64,000 nt of DNA from Colius striatus (Eukaryota > Chordata > Aves > Coliiformes > Coliidae). This document shows positions 14,183-26,320 of the stretch, one piece after another (the first letter of the stretch is position 1; each line of letters starts with the position of its first letter). The position numbers and the translations under genes were made by a program. Under the pieces are notes generated by a model, which was not told where the DNA came from, made no database searches, and was given only the letters and a program-made list of their open reading frames with translations. The stretch spans positions 1,744,513 through 1,808,512 of the forward strand of contig NC_084781.1 of assembly GCF_028858725.1 (NCBI RefSeq). The letters run 5' to 3'.

Positions 14183-14284
14183 CCCGCCTGAGGGGGGCTG
14201 AGGAGGTTCCTCGCGCCCACCCGCCCGCCTGAGGGGGGCTGAGGAGGTTCCTCGCGCCCCCCCGCCTGAGGGGCCTCCTCGCGT
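14183..14284 (+). repeat. GC-rich minisatellite at the edge of the CpG island
   Basis: Two nearly identical 41-bp units start at 14183 and 14224 (each begins CCCGCCTGAGGGGGGCTGAG and continues with a GAGGTTCCTCGCGCCC core). A shorter third copy starts at 14261. Degenerate GAGGGG-containing copies precede them from about 14130. The G-run spacing could support a G-quadruplex on the plus strand. Copy number is likely polymorphic. Confidence 0.8.
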
Positions 14285-14643
14285 AAGGCAAAAGTAAGGG
14301 GTCGTCGAGGGGAGTGGAGAGTACATAGGGCAGGGTGGTCGAGGGTGGCACGGGTTGCAGGGAAGAGGTAGCGGTTGTGACTGGGTGTGTGTGGGAACAC
14401 ACAGGGTGCAGTCTCGGGCTGGGAGTAAAGACACTATATCAGGGCTGCAGGTAACAGTACAGGTGTGGGGCTGATTGAGGGAGTGAGAGGCTTCTGCGTG
14501 GGATGAAATGCTTCCAGGTATACCTGAGGCTTGGGGACAGGCAGGAATGGGGAAAGGTTTGTGTTCATATGAGGATTGAGCTCGGTGTGTGAGTACAAGT
14601 GAGGTTGTTTGAGGTTGAGGGAAGAACATGTCTTATGTGGAGT

Positions 14644-15007
14644 GGCTGAGGGGTTTTTAGCCTGGAGAAGAGGGGGCTGAGACAACTGTGTTCTCTACAA
14701 CTCCATGAAAGGAAGTTGTAGCAAAGTGGGGCCTGGTCACTTCTCATTAATGAATGATAGGCCAAGAGGAAATGGGCTCAAGTTGCACCAGAGCAGATGA
14801 GGAAGAACTTTCACCAAAAGGCTTGTTAAGCATTGGAATGGGCTGCCCAGGGAGGTGGTGGAGTCCCCATCCCTGGAGACAGTTCAAAGACACATAGGTG
14901 AAGTGATGAGAGCCGTGGTTTAGCAGTGGCTTTGGCAGTGTGAAGTGAGCAGTTGGACTTGATCTTAAAGGTCTTTTCCAACAGAAGTTGATTTGATAAT
15001 CCTATGA
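14644..15007 (+). mobile_element. CR1 LINE, 5'-truncated 3' end, plus orientation
   Basis: Landmarks of the CR1 3' region occur in order: AGCCTGGAGAAGAG near 14660, TCTCTACAACT near 14692, AGAGGAAATGG near 14766, ATTGGAATGGGCTGCCCAGG near 14835, GTGGTGGAGTCCCCATCCC near 14855, GACTTGATCTTAAAGGTC near 14955, and a terminal TCCTATGAA. The copy lacks the reverse transcriptase region, as most avian copies do, and ends without a poly(A) tail, which is typical of CR1. Confidence 0.9.
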
Positions 15008-18000
15008 AGGGAGAAGTGTGCTGAGCAAGGTGCTGGGGCATTTCCCACAGAGGCAGCAGGTGGGATGGAGCTTGGTGGGATGTGCAGGGGCCTGTGTGTG
15101 TGCTGACAGTGAGGTTGGGGCTGCTTCTATGGCTGTGCCATTCCTGGGGAGGAAGTACAGACCCAGGAAGAAGGGGGTATGTGTTTTAAAACTCCTTTCT
15201 TTTTGATTCCTTGCTTCCATATTCTGTTTTGATTAATTGTTAATAAACCAAACCAATTCTCCCCAAGTCAAGACTGTTTTGCTCATGACAGTAACTGCTC
15301 AGTGATCTCCTTGTTGTTATCTCAACTTAAGAACCCTTTGCTATATTTTTCTCCCCTGTTCAGTTTAGAAAGGGGATTGATAGAATGACTTGGTGGACAC
15401 CTGATACCCAGCAAACGCTACACCACCCCACTTGGCATTGTGGTGTGGATCATGCATGTTGCAATGCACCTGGCAGTTCATCTGAGAACTAGTGGTCTAT
15501 GCTTTGTCTTTAACCACGGAGTGATGCCTCCATTTGCAATGCAAAAGCAAATCTGGAATGGCCCACTTGATATGCTTTCAGAAGTGTTTTAAATGAGAGG
15601 CACGGTTGAAACTATTCCACATGCTGGATTTGATGCTTTTTGATTTCTGCTTCCATCTGTGAAACACTGTAAATATAGTATGTAATCTACATTAAGCCTA
15701 CTCTGGTGATAGTAACTATCCAGAGTATTTGGATAAATGATGCTACTGTTTGCTAATGTGTTGGGCAACTAAGAAATCCAAGCCATAAGCATGCAAAAGT
15801 CCTGAGTTGTGAGCTGTAGTTTAAGAGATTTCAAGCATTTTTAGTTGTTGTGATGGAAGTTTTCAAAGCCTGTCGTGAATAACTAATGATAACTGTAAAT
15901 GTGTAGAGTTTGGAACAATAGCTCTGAGACATGTGAACTGCTTCATGCCAGCATATGCTGTGCCAGACGCCAACAAACAGAACTGTAGCTAAGAACAGTG
16001 ATGGGTTTGTGGTTCCACGTGTGAGGAGACAGCAAATCGTGAAGGTGTTGCACAGTATCCCCTAAAATGGGGAAGAGTGTAATTACATAGGCTAATAAAC
16101 AAAAGAGGATGCAGAAAATACATCAATTACAATGGTGACAAAGCAAAATAATATCATTTATTGTGCTCACGTGTGCTGCAACCTACAACTCTGATCCTGT
16201 CAAACCTGCTAAGTTAATTAGGATGAGCCAGGACCATACCCACATGGCTCAGGGCTGATGAAGCCATGGGGCACTGGAATGGGTTTGCTGGTTCCATATC
16301 TATTGTGAGTTTACTCATGTGTGACTGCGAGTGACTTTGGAATTCCTGGATGAAAGATACTTGGAGCATCCTCAACTAGCAGAACCTTTCCTTCTTTATG
16401 AGATGCCATCCTCTCTTTTGCAGTTTTAGCTCTCCCTTATTTTGACTAGCTGTCACTGCGTGATTTTTTGCAAGGCTTGTTTGTTGCTCTTCCCAAGCAC
16501 AGTATTTTTCATTGTGTCTGTCTAACTTAAAACAAATGGTGGGCTGCAGATGGGAATACAGCTTGAGAAAACTGGAGATCAAAGAAAGGTCTCGACTCAG
16601 GGCTGTAGAGCCCTGCTGCATTTTCCCTTTAACTGCCTCCCACCAAGCTTGTGGCTTGTGATTCGCAGCTCACTGCCTTTACTTCTTGTATGAGCTTTGC
16701 TTAAAAAAAAGAAAGGGAGAATGTTTTCCCATCTCAGACTTTCTTGTTTCTCAATCCTTGGTCTTGCTAATTTTCAGGAAAACTTTAATGGCTCTTTAGG
16801 GTGACAAGAAATGCTTTAATTTGAATGAAAAGACAAGTACAGAGCCCCTATATAGCCAGTTCAACCAAACAGGAAAGAACTCATCTGAATTGCTTCAGCC
16901 CTTGCCAGTTATAGGTTGCTGTTATGTGTCTGGAGGGCTTGTCTGCCCTTTTCATTTCAGATCTGAAGGTCACTCAGCCCTGATCACCTCATGGTGCTTA
17001 CAGGAAGACAAACTTACCCAAAGGATGAGAGGGAGGAATATAACCAAGTGTCAATTCCACTAGATCTTATTTTTCTTTTAGTTTCAGCTTTTAAAGCCAT
17101 GCATATTTGTTATCAAGGGTATGAATTTTTTCCTCCCAAGTGAGGATTTCTTACAGCTACATAGCTTGTTATGTATGTACTCTTTTTTTCCCCACTTGAG
17201 GGACAAGATTATAGAAATTGAAGATGGAAATTTTGCCTGGCTTAGAACTCTTGGGGTTTGTGGGGGGCTTTTTTATCCAGGAATGTCAATGGAAAGATGT
17301 CGTGGCCTCTACTGAGAGAGAAGCTATGAGAGCAGCTATGTTTCTAGCTAGTTCAAAGCTTTGTTTTGTTTCCTATCAGCTGGCCTGGCTTGTGCTTTGA
17401 GAAGATGTTTATGTGAGATAATGCTATGTCTTTCCTTCCTTTGCTTCATGTTCCGCTTCTCTTCAATGTTTTTCTTAGAGTGAAATGATAAATATTTAAG
17501 CCAATCAGTTGTATTAGGAGATTACTTCTGAACTTTATATGGTTTTCTTTTTCCCTTTTATTTGAGATGATGTTATTGCCAAACAGTACTAGGCTCTGTT
17601 TACAAAACACACTAGGACCACAACAAAGAAGTGGGAAAGAAAAAAAGGTGGGGGAAAGGAAGAGTGAGAGACAATGTGTTTCTGTTTCTGAAAGCTGCTT
17701 TGCATTTCTATAGCACTTTTCCTCCCAGTGTTTCAGGGCACATCTCAAGCATTAGTCATGCTTCATGCTGGATTTGAGAGGTGAGTGAGGCAATTCCTGC
17801 CACTTTTTAGAGAGTCAGCCTCCTGAATATAACCCAGGGAGAAAGGCAAATCCTTTCTGGGTTGTGGGAGCCACGCAGGTCACTAATGTATTTTTAGAGA
17901 GCTTGTCATATAGGGCTTCTGAATTTAGGCTGTGACTCCTGGATACTACAGGGAAAGATTATCAAATTTATCAGAATCCTGATAAAGCTAAACCAGCAAG

Positions 18001-21000
18001 TGTTTTGCCATCAAGAAAAAAAGAAGCAGCATAAAAATGCCACTAGTTTCATTAACTTCTGTTTTAAGCTAATCTTCATTTCAGTCAGTTGAGCTTGTGT
18101 TCACTTGGGATTGAGGTATCACTGAAACCCAGGTTTTTTTTTTCCCCAAAAGTAGGTTTTAGTGATAAAGCAAGAGACTTCATCCAGCAGCAAACTTTAG
18201 TAGCAAATTTGGCACACTTGAGAGGACTGTGGGGAAGGAGAGACAAAGACTCTGTCTTTATCAGTATTCCTACTCATATTTTCAGAGAATAAAGATATCT
18301 TTTCCTGGCAATGCATGTATTGACCCTGGCTGGCTGATTGCTCAACTAGTCACCACATTCCTGGATGTTTCGTACATAGACACTTGGCTCCTATTCATCA
18401 GAGATGGGAGACACTTTTTTTCTTTTATGGCTGTTTGGTGGGATTTTTAGGTATCAGAATCCCCCTGACTCATGTAGGACAAAAGCAGCAACGTATCTAT
18501 GTTTTTAAAGCTGCTCACCCTTAGCAGAGGAAATGGCATGGTATACTCAAAAGGAAAGAAATGTCGTTCTATGACTCCCTGGCTGCTTACTGCACTGCAT
18601 ACACCCAGGAACAGAGTCATAGCTGCTGGGCAATTGTCACTGATGATGCCACAACTTGCTGTAGTTGCGTGATGTTTTCTAGCAGAGGTGATAAACAGGA
18701 AGATAGCTTAATAATGTGGTCATGTTGGCTGTGATGCTTGCACAGGTGTTGTGCATAGTTAGCCTAAGAGATAAGTAACTCAAAGATTTTATTGAGGGTT
18801 AAAAAGTTTGGGTGTGGATGAACCTCACTATCCCCAAAGTAAAGCCTCCTCAAATATGAAAGCATAGTTGATGTGGATCCTGTAGTTGGGCATTTCTGTA
18901 AACAAGACTGTAAATCCAAGTGAATGCTCAGCTCACAAAGATATGCATTCATAATATCTGACATCAGATTTTTAATGACTCATACTTTTAGACTAGCAAA
19001 AAAATTACCATCCATTGAAATGATTCAGCCAAAATAGTCATTGAGTACTCAAAATGCTTGCAAACAACAGTATACATCTGCAATACTCTGTAGCCTTTAC
19101 CCAAAGAATTGGACATTTTCCCATCCCTTTAAAATCACTACTGTTCTGTCACCCCTGTGCAGCACAGTGTGTTTGGTTATATGAGGCAGTGAGGAAGATT
19201 AGGAGTGTAACTGAATTGGTTTTTAAAGCCTTGAAACCTCTTAATGTTTACAAAATACTCTTAGTGTACATGCATAGTCTCTGGGACTATGCATGAATAC
19301 AGTTCAAGTATGTATAAATGCAAGCAGAAAAGAATATAACTTTCTATTTCAGAGTGTCTCTTTGATGGCCAAATCCACCCAGATGAGTCTTCAGGCTGCT
19401 GAATGGAATTCTTCCAGTTATTTGGCTTATTTCTCTTTGTGTGCAAATGTGATGCTGTGCTTGGGATAAAGTAAAATTGCTCTTTTGACTACTTGATCTC
19501 TAATCCCTCCCCTTATAGCTCTGTCAGTGTTCCTGGAGCTATACAGCCATGAGGCATCTGTGAAATCAAGTGACTGGTTGGGTCAATCACATGGCTGTTT
19601 CTCAGAGACAGCCAACTTCAGGCAAGCACATTTTTCAGCTGCTGTGACCTTAGTGAGAAGGGAAGTGGAACTGTATTGCAACTGCTTTCTTCTTCACACA
19701 AGTTCTCTCTTTAGACCTCTTGTGCCTAGTTTTCTCAAAAGTATGCAGAACTGCAATTTTTTTGGCATAGTCTAAGACAGATACCCCAGCTGTCAGACAG
19801 GCATTGCACCACCAGTTTTCCAAGTAGTTATGGGCACTGGTGTGGGTGGAGAACTGCCTCATCTTGCTCTGGTAATGAGACCAGAGTTTGGGATGAGCTA
19901 ATAAAGCATGTAAGCAGAGGCCCTGCAAGACTTAGTACTTGCTATGCATTTCTGTGACTTACTAAGCAATTGCTCAAGATCTCAGTTTAGTAACTTAACA
20001 CTTGAATATTCTTCTTAGAGAAATGACCCTGGCTTTGGGAAGTTGGTGTGGATTAGGACATTATACTCACCCTGTAAGGAAAGAGCTGAGAGAGAGCATG
20101 AACTGAAAACATTGTAGCACACTACTGAGTAAAGATACTGGGCTGAGAGAAACCCAGTAACATCCTGAATTCCAGCACTGTTTCTTATCTGGGAAAGAGT
20201 ATCTGAGCTGCTGTGTTATGGAGATCAGATATACAGTGTAGACCAGAACCAGCCTTGTTTTCACAGTGACTGATTTAGTGCTGCTCCCTGTCATATTTTC
20301 TGCAAATTATCTTGTATAATAATTTCTCTATTTATGACTCTGCATGGCCAGAGCTGCCTGCTTCAATTCACGTCTCTCCATTGCCTAAAGTGAGTGAACT
20401 TAATAGATTGGATCAGGCCTGACATCTGGCTACACAAGCTGGACATGTATTCTGTGAGAAATGCACAGTATCTTGCATTTTTTTGTCTTAGATTTTCTCC
20501 AGTTGTGTTAGCGAGTGGCTTAACCCTTGATACAGGAGCTGTAACATCCAGTTGTTGTAATGATGACAACTGTGGCAATTCCTTATATCCAACTATTGGA
20601 CATAGGTTGGCATACATTTGGGCTGTTGTAACCCTGAGTAGGTGGAATGAAGTCTAGAGCTTTTTAGTTTGAAAAAAAGGGTAAGAAGGTGAAGGATGAC
20701 TGCTAGATGCCTGAAAAGACCAAGGGAGGGAATCTGGAGGTGGACTGATGAGATGGAGAGAACTTAAAGTGACAGGCTGTCAGCCTGAAAACTGGGATGA
20801 GATCTGAACTCTGCCTTTTCAGTTGCACCCACTGAATTGCAGTCTTGCAAGAAGAGCAAGTGCAAGGTAGGAAAGTGAGGGGTTTCACAGTGCAGGGGCT
20901 AGAAACGGTCTCTGGTACCTGAGCTGCCTTCTGGGGCTGAGGTGGATGCATGGCATTTTGAGGAGGTTCCAGGAGAACCTGGCAGAGCTGTCAAGTGTGA

Positions 21001-24000
21001 ACATGTCACATATGATGCAGCTGCTTGGCAGGCTGTGGCTGTTGTGGAAGTCATGGGTGGTTTTCTCCCTCACATGTGCTCTAGACCTAGCTAAGTACAA
21101 GAAAGTTGTATTTTGGAGAACTCCTAGTAAAATGCATAACAAAAGTAAAGGCTGTGCTGTCAAGTGAACTCAAACAAGGACCAAGCAAGACCTCATGATT
21201 TTGCTGTGGTCTGTATTAATCTTCCATTTATTCCTTTCTTGAACTGGAGCACTTCATCTGACCGTTGTGTAATTACACTGTTAGAGTTCACCTCTGCATG
21301 GATGACCATGCTGTGTTTTGGTTGGCTTCATCAGCAAGGGGAGAATCGGTGAAATTTTAGAACTTGAGGGCCAAGGCAGCATTTTTTTTCTGTTCTAGAG
21401 GGCAGTTTATTTTTCAAGCTTTTGTTACTAATTTTTGTTTTTCTTGTTAACAATGTACTTTGAGATTAAGGAAGGAGTAAAACTTTCCAGCAGCTCGCTG
21501 TAAGAAGAGCCATGACTGAACCAAGTTCTTTTTTTTGCCTGTGTACTCTCCAAAAGCTCAAGGTGATTACTTACATCAAATACACAAGCTGAAAGTGCCT
21601 CTGGCTTTATAGACTTATACAACTAAGAGCAGGATTTTTATTTTCCTATACTCATCTTGGAGCTGGGGGAAGCCAAAGTTGAGACTGACTTCTGAGAACT
21701 ATATAATTGCAATCAGCAGCAGTTACTGCTGTGAGATACTGGTGCTCAGTGCTAAACAGGAGACAGTGTTGCATATTTATCCAGAGGATGAAAACATCTA
21801 CATAAACCTAGAAATATAGTCAGTTATTATTAGAAGAGGTATTTAAATCTTCTAGTGGTTGGATGTCCCAGTTACAAACTAATGGAGGTAAATGAAACCT
21901 CCTCTTGCAAATGAGTATATTGTAATGTTTTATCACAGGTTTTGCTGCTTTAGGTTATTTTCATGGGCAGGACACTCATTTAAGCTCAAAAGTTATTTCA
22001 CAAGAGTAAATATTTGTGTCAGCTTGCCTGTGTTAACCCAAAATACTGTGTGGTGTGGTTGAAGCAAATAACTGATTCCATGGGAATTTGATGATCTTAC
22101 AGATCAATGTAAGGGACTTTAAAGTGAGCATCTCTCACTAATCTGTGTGTAACCCTCACAGATTACCTGTAACTAGCTTTGAACCACACAAAGGTTAATG
22201 CAGGATACAGAACTGGAAAGCTGAAGACTTTAGACCAGCTCAAAGCTCAGTACTTACCTTCACAGAACTTATGGGGGAAACTTAACTAAACTACTTAGTA
22301 ATCATCTAAAACTTCACACTGACTTTTGCTGTACTGAGGGCCAATGTCTAATATTGCTATAATGAAAAACAGAAATCACAGTAATTTTTAAGGGCAGACT
22401 GGACTTCACTACATAATTCTTTCAGGCTTTTATAGATATTATTTAAGTTAAAGAACCATATAAAAAGCTTCACATGTAGGGTTTTTTATCTTAAAAAAAG
22501 ATTTGTACTGCAAAGTTTAACCTAAATGGGACAGATTATGGCAGAAAGCAAGCTCAGCATACGAACATTGACTTGAAGAGCTGTGCAGTTTAGGGGTAAT
22601 ATCTAGCTGTTCATATCTAGCAGGACTGCAATACTTTTTACTGAAAGAAAAAGGTGTTTATTGCTGGGACATGTCAGTCTTCTGACTGTTGGCCATAGCC
22701 ACCCCAAAAGTCTGGAGTAGGAGAGGGAGAAGTCATCAATTAAAGAAGTCCTGTGCACCAAGCCAGATTAAACCTCATGTGAGCTAGTAAAAAAGGTGCT
22801 AAGAACTGTGCACTAGAGATGTGGCAAGTTCAACAGCAGATGTGAGATGCTGCTCCAGCTTTTTGTACCTATGAGGCATAGTAATAAAGGAGTGAGTAAA
22901 GTTGTCTTGTAGAAAATGTCTGCAGGAACTGAGCTGATGCTGGCCTCCCTCTGTGAACCAGCAGATTAACTTGATTCTTCCAGACTTGGGCCTCAGCCAG
23001 CAGAGGCTACTGTCCCTTGGGAACTGGTCATGAATCCCAGATAAGGGCAAGCAGCATCACAGAGAGAGCCAGATTGCTTATGGGGCTGTGGGAGTAGGGA
23101 CAAGCTGGAGGGGAAAAAAACAACTCTGGAAGGAAGGGAAAGGTTGAGGGTGGCTTTGGGCAATGGGTAGGAAAGAGAAAGTGTGAGAAATAAGCAGGGA
23201 ATTTAGCTAAAAGGTTCCTTTGCTGATTAACTTAACTTACACTGGAGAGAAATTGGCCTTAGGTCAAGCCTGCAATGCTTTTATGCAGTTGCTATCCCTC
23301 TGAGCACCCTAGAATGACAGTGAGGCCAAGTGTCTAGCCTGTGGGCAAGTTAACAAGAAAGGCAGAAAGAATGTCCTTTACAAGGACAGGTCCCTAATAC
23401 ATGCTTTACATGCCAACTCCAAAGTTGTAGGTCTGTTTTACCTGCTGGGCTCCTCTGTCAGGAGGTGGATAGGAACTGCACCTCCTTGCACCTGGAAGTT
23501 TGCTGCATCATCAGTATTGTGGCACTACTTTGGAGCTCACTTAGAGTACAGAAACTCTGAGGCTGCCCTCGGAGCAGAGCCATCAGCTCCTTGAACATAC
23601 AAGTTGATTAAATATATAGAGCAGAAAACACATTCCAATTTATTTAGGCAACAAACTCATCTATTAATGTTATGTCACTGGAGCTGCTGATTATCTTTTT
23701 GAAAGTAATATAGTAATAGCTTTGTTCTCAACTCAGAGATGAAGGAAGGTCAGCAGGTATTGCTACCCAAAGGGCAGGGGCAGGGTTTTCAGTGGCATTA
23801 ATAAATAAAAATATCTGCCAGGGAGTAAGGCTGCATGTGAGGATTACTGTGATAGAAGCATAGCTAACAAGCAGCAAAGCCTTCAGAGCGGAATCTCACT
23901 CAGTTCCATAAATGGGCTGCACACAAAACACACATGCATCTCAGCAAAAATCCTCCTGGCAATTGTTGCCCTTGAGCCTTTGTTATGGCCCTATTTTTTG

Positions 24001-26204
24001 TCTCATCTTCCAACCCTTAAGGAACTGGACAGAGAGCTCCTTCTGTCTGACAGGCAGGGCTGTATCTGTCTGGTTTGTGCTGTTTGTCCTCTCCAGTTAC
24101 CTTCTGCTGTTTGTAGCAGCCTCACACAACACCCAACAGTTTTGCATCTGAAATTAAAAAGATGCCTGGGCCTGACTGAATCATTCTTCATTATCTCAGC
24201 AGGCAGCAGATTTAGGAGCTAGATTTGCAATGAACATTTATTAGATTGTGTGTCTTCTGGGGATAGCCATTTTTTTATCATCAGATTCCATGACTTAGCA
24301 TCATAATTGGTGATTAGATGTATATACTCTAGTCAAGAGCTACTGTTTTTCCCCCCCTTTTTTTAAGCCTTCTTATTCTAAGAGTCTTTCTTTTCTCATT
24401 TACAGGGGAGTTTTGCACAGTTCTTCTGACAAGTGCAAGATAACCAGTGGGAATGAGACCCATAATTAATCCACTGAATGCACAGTGCAAGCAGAATGAC
24501 TCTTGGATGAGGAAGCCCTTCAGTCTCTGTAAGGTATCTGACAAGATAGCAGTGTTAGAATGATGAGGTTTGTGATGTTGGTGCTAGGAATGCCAGCAAA
24601 CTAAGGTATTGGGGACAGGAGGGAGAAAATCATGTCTTTCAGCATTCTCCTGAATTTTGAACAGTCACATGTGCATGATTCTGCATTTTCTCATCAAGAT
24701 CTGATTCACTGGATCTCCAGTAAAGAAAATAAACCAAACTTGAGTCCAGTTTCCCACTGCTTCTTGTAAGTATGCATGTACTGAGGGGGTGGTGGTGTTA
24801 AAATTGAGTACAGCATTGAGAGCTCTGGCCTGAACTAGGAAGCTCCAGGTTCAGCTTTTGCACTGACAAAGACAAGCTGTGAATTTGGTTGTGAATCCTC
24901 ATTGTACTTTGGCTTGGTGTCCATAAGAATAACTTCAGAGATTATACAGTAGAGACTCCCTTGGATACTGCAATATTAGGGTGTCCTCTTGGCTTGTCAC
25001 AAGTGTTAAAAGTGGTTGAAAGCACGGAATGAGGATGGTTGTCCCTTTAAATTAGATTCTTCTTTTGTGTACTGCTACTTGTTTTATTGCCCAGGAAATA
25101 TCTTTGTTTCTTAGCTCTCTAGCTACTAAATAGTATCTGCCATTTATTGCAATTTGCTTCTGAGACTCTGTTTTTTAGCTGCCTTGTGTTCTTGGATCAG
25201 ATACAACACCCTTTGATTCCTGTTGTCCTTTTGTCTTTGCTTGCTTGGCTCTAAACATTTTGTTCCCTGAACATGGGCCCAGGTTCTTCTCTGCCCCATG
25301 CTGCAGCAAATACTGCTTCTGAAGCAATTAGTTAAGAAGCATTGTCCCACACAGCAGGAATTGGGACTCTTGATTTCTATTTTTTCCCCCCAAGTTTTGT
25401 CAAGGATTTTGTATTGGTCTTTCCAAATCTTCTAGTATTAGTTCCAACTGCACACCAGTTCCACAACTGGGTGACTATGCTCTGCCTGGTGCTAATTCAC
25501 ACTGTATTTCCAGTTACCTGGTTCTCCTTTGTTGCTTTGTAATCATAACACAAGCTACCCTACTGATGGAGTTTGTGTGTGCAGTTGCCTGCCTTCTGCC
25601 TAACTCAGCTGGATGGGTATCTCAAAAGCTAGGCATAGTGTAGTCATCAAGGCAAAGAGCAAACTCACTTATTTGGTCACAAGAGACTCAAAACATCAAA
25701 TGAAGACTGGAGTGCTGCTGATACAGTGATGCAAAGTCTGCAGAGTGCTGACTCTCAGATGAAAATTGCAGGCGAGACCTCTGCTAACCGTTTCCTAGTG
25801 GGCTATGCCAGAAATTAGGAAATAAATTGCTTTCTTGATGCCAAAGCTGCTTTTCTATTACCTCTCCTGATCTCCAGGGAAGTGTGGAGTTGGTAAAAAA
25901 TGGAAAATAATTCAGGTCTGAGCAGAAATGGTGACTGTCCTGAGGACTTCAGTGTTACTCTGTCACAGATGACTTTCTGCAGACTCACACTCACTCTCTG
26001 ATCTTATTGCTAGGTGTTGTATCAAGGGGTGCAGCCTCACAAACTGAGTTTGGGTCCAAACTTCCTTGTCCTGCTGTTTCAGTTCCTCTCTGGACCACTG
26101 TCAAGATCCCATCCAAGCATTATTTCTTTTAGATGGCATTTAACCTTAACAGCCTGCCACTATTCAGTGTTGCTGCTCTCTTTATATTGCTGAGAGAAGA
26201 GGAA

Positions 26205-26320
26205 GAATTGTTAACCCTGTTTTGTAAATGGCCAAAGCCACGCAGACTGGCTGTAGTGGAGCAGGGACTGTAATCCCTAATTCTAAATTCTCTATTAAAA
26301 CCCTAATCCCTGGGCTATCC
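26205..26320 (-). repeat. MIR-like SINE remnant, minus orientation
   Basis: CTGTTTTGTAAATGG, CCAAAGCCACGCAGACTGG, TAGTGGAGCAGGGACTGTAA and a final CCCTGGGCTATCC line up in order with the reverse complement of MIR (ttacagatg..caaggtcacacagctgg..agtggcagagccgggattcg..ctaggctat). The element is heavily mutated. Confidence 0.4.

Larger units (their letters stand above)
13560..14290. promoter_or_regulatory. CpG island, likely divergent promoter
   Basis: This is the first strongly CpG-rich segment of the window, in AT-rich surroundings. It contains splice donors pointing both ways (minus strand at 13762/13761, plus strand at 13858), a GC-box-like GGGCGTGGC at 14048-14056 and an alternating GTGCGCGCGCGCG run at 14077-14089. 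No TATA box was noticed, as is usual for a housekeeping-type promoter. In amniotes the 5' end of ARHGAP32 lies head-to-head with BARX2, so this island is probably that gene's promoter. That assignment rests on synteny, not on any coding sequence seen here. Confidence 0.7.

Noticed and set aside
13446..14629. Several 120-216 codon open frames on both strands around the first CpG island
   Set aside because: Pro/Arg/Ser/Gly-rich translations from GC-rich and minisatellite DNA that run across splice donors. No domain similarity.
22088..22118. TTGATGATCTTACAGATC resembling a CR1 3' end
   Set aside because: The downstream CCAACC and ATTCTATGATT landmarks are missing, so the match is too short to call.
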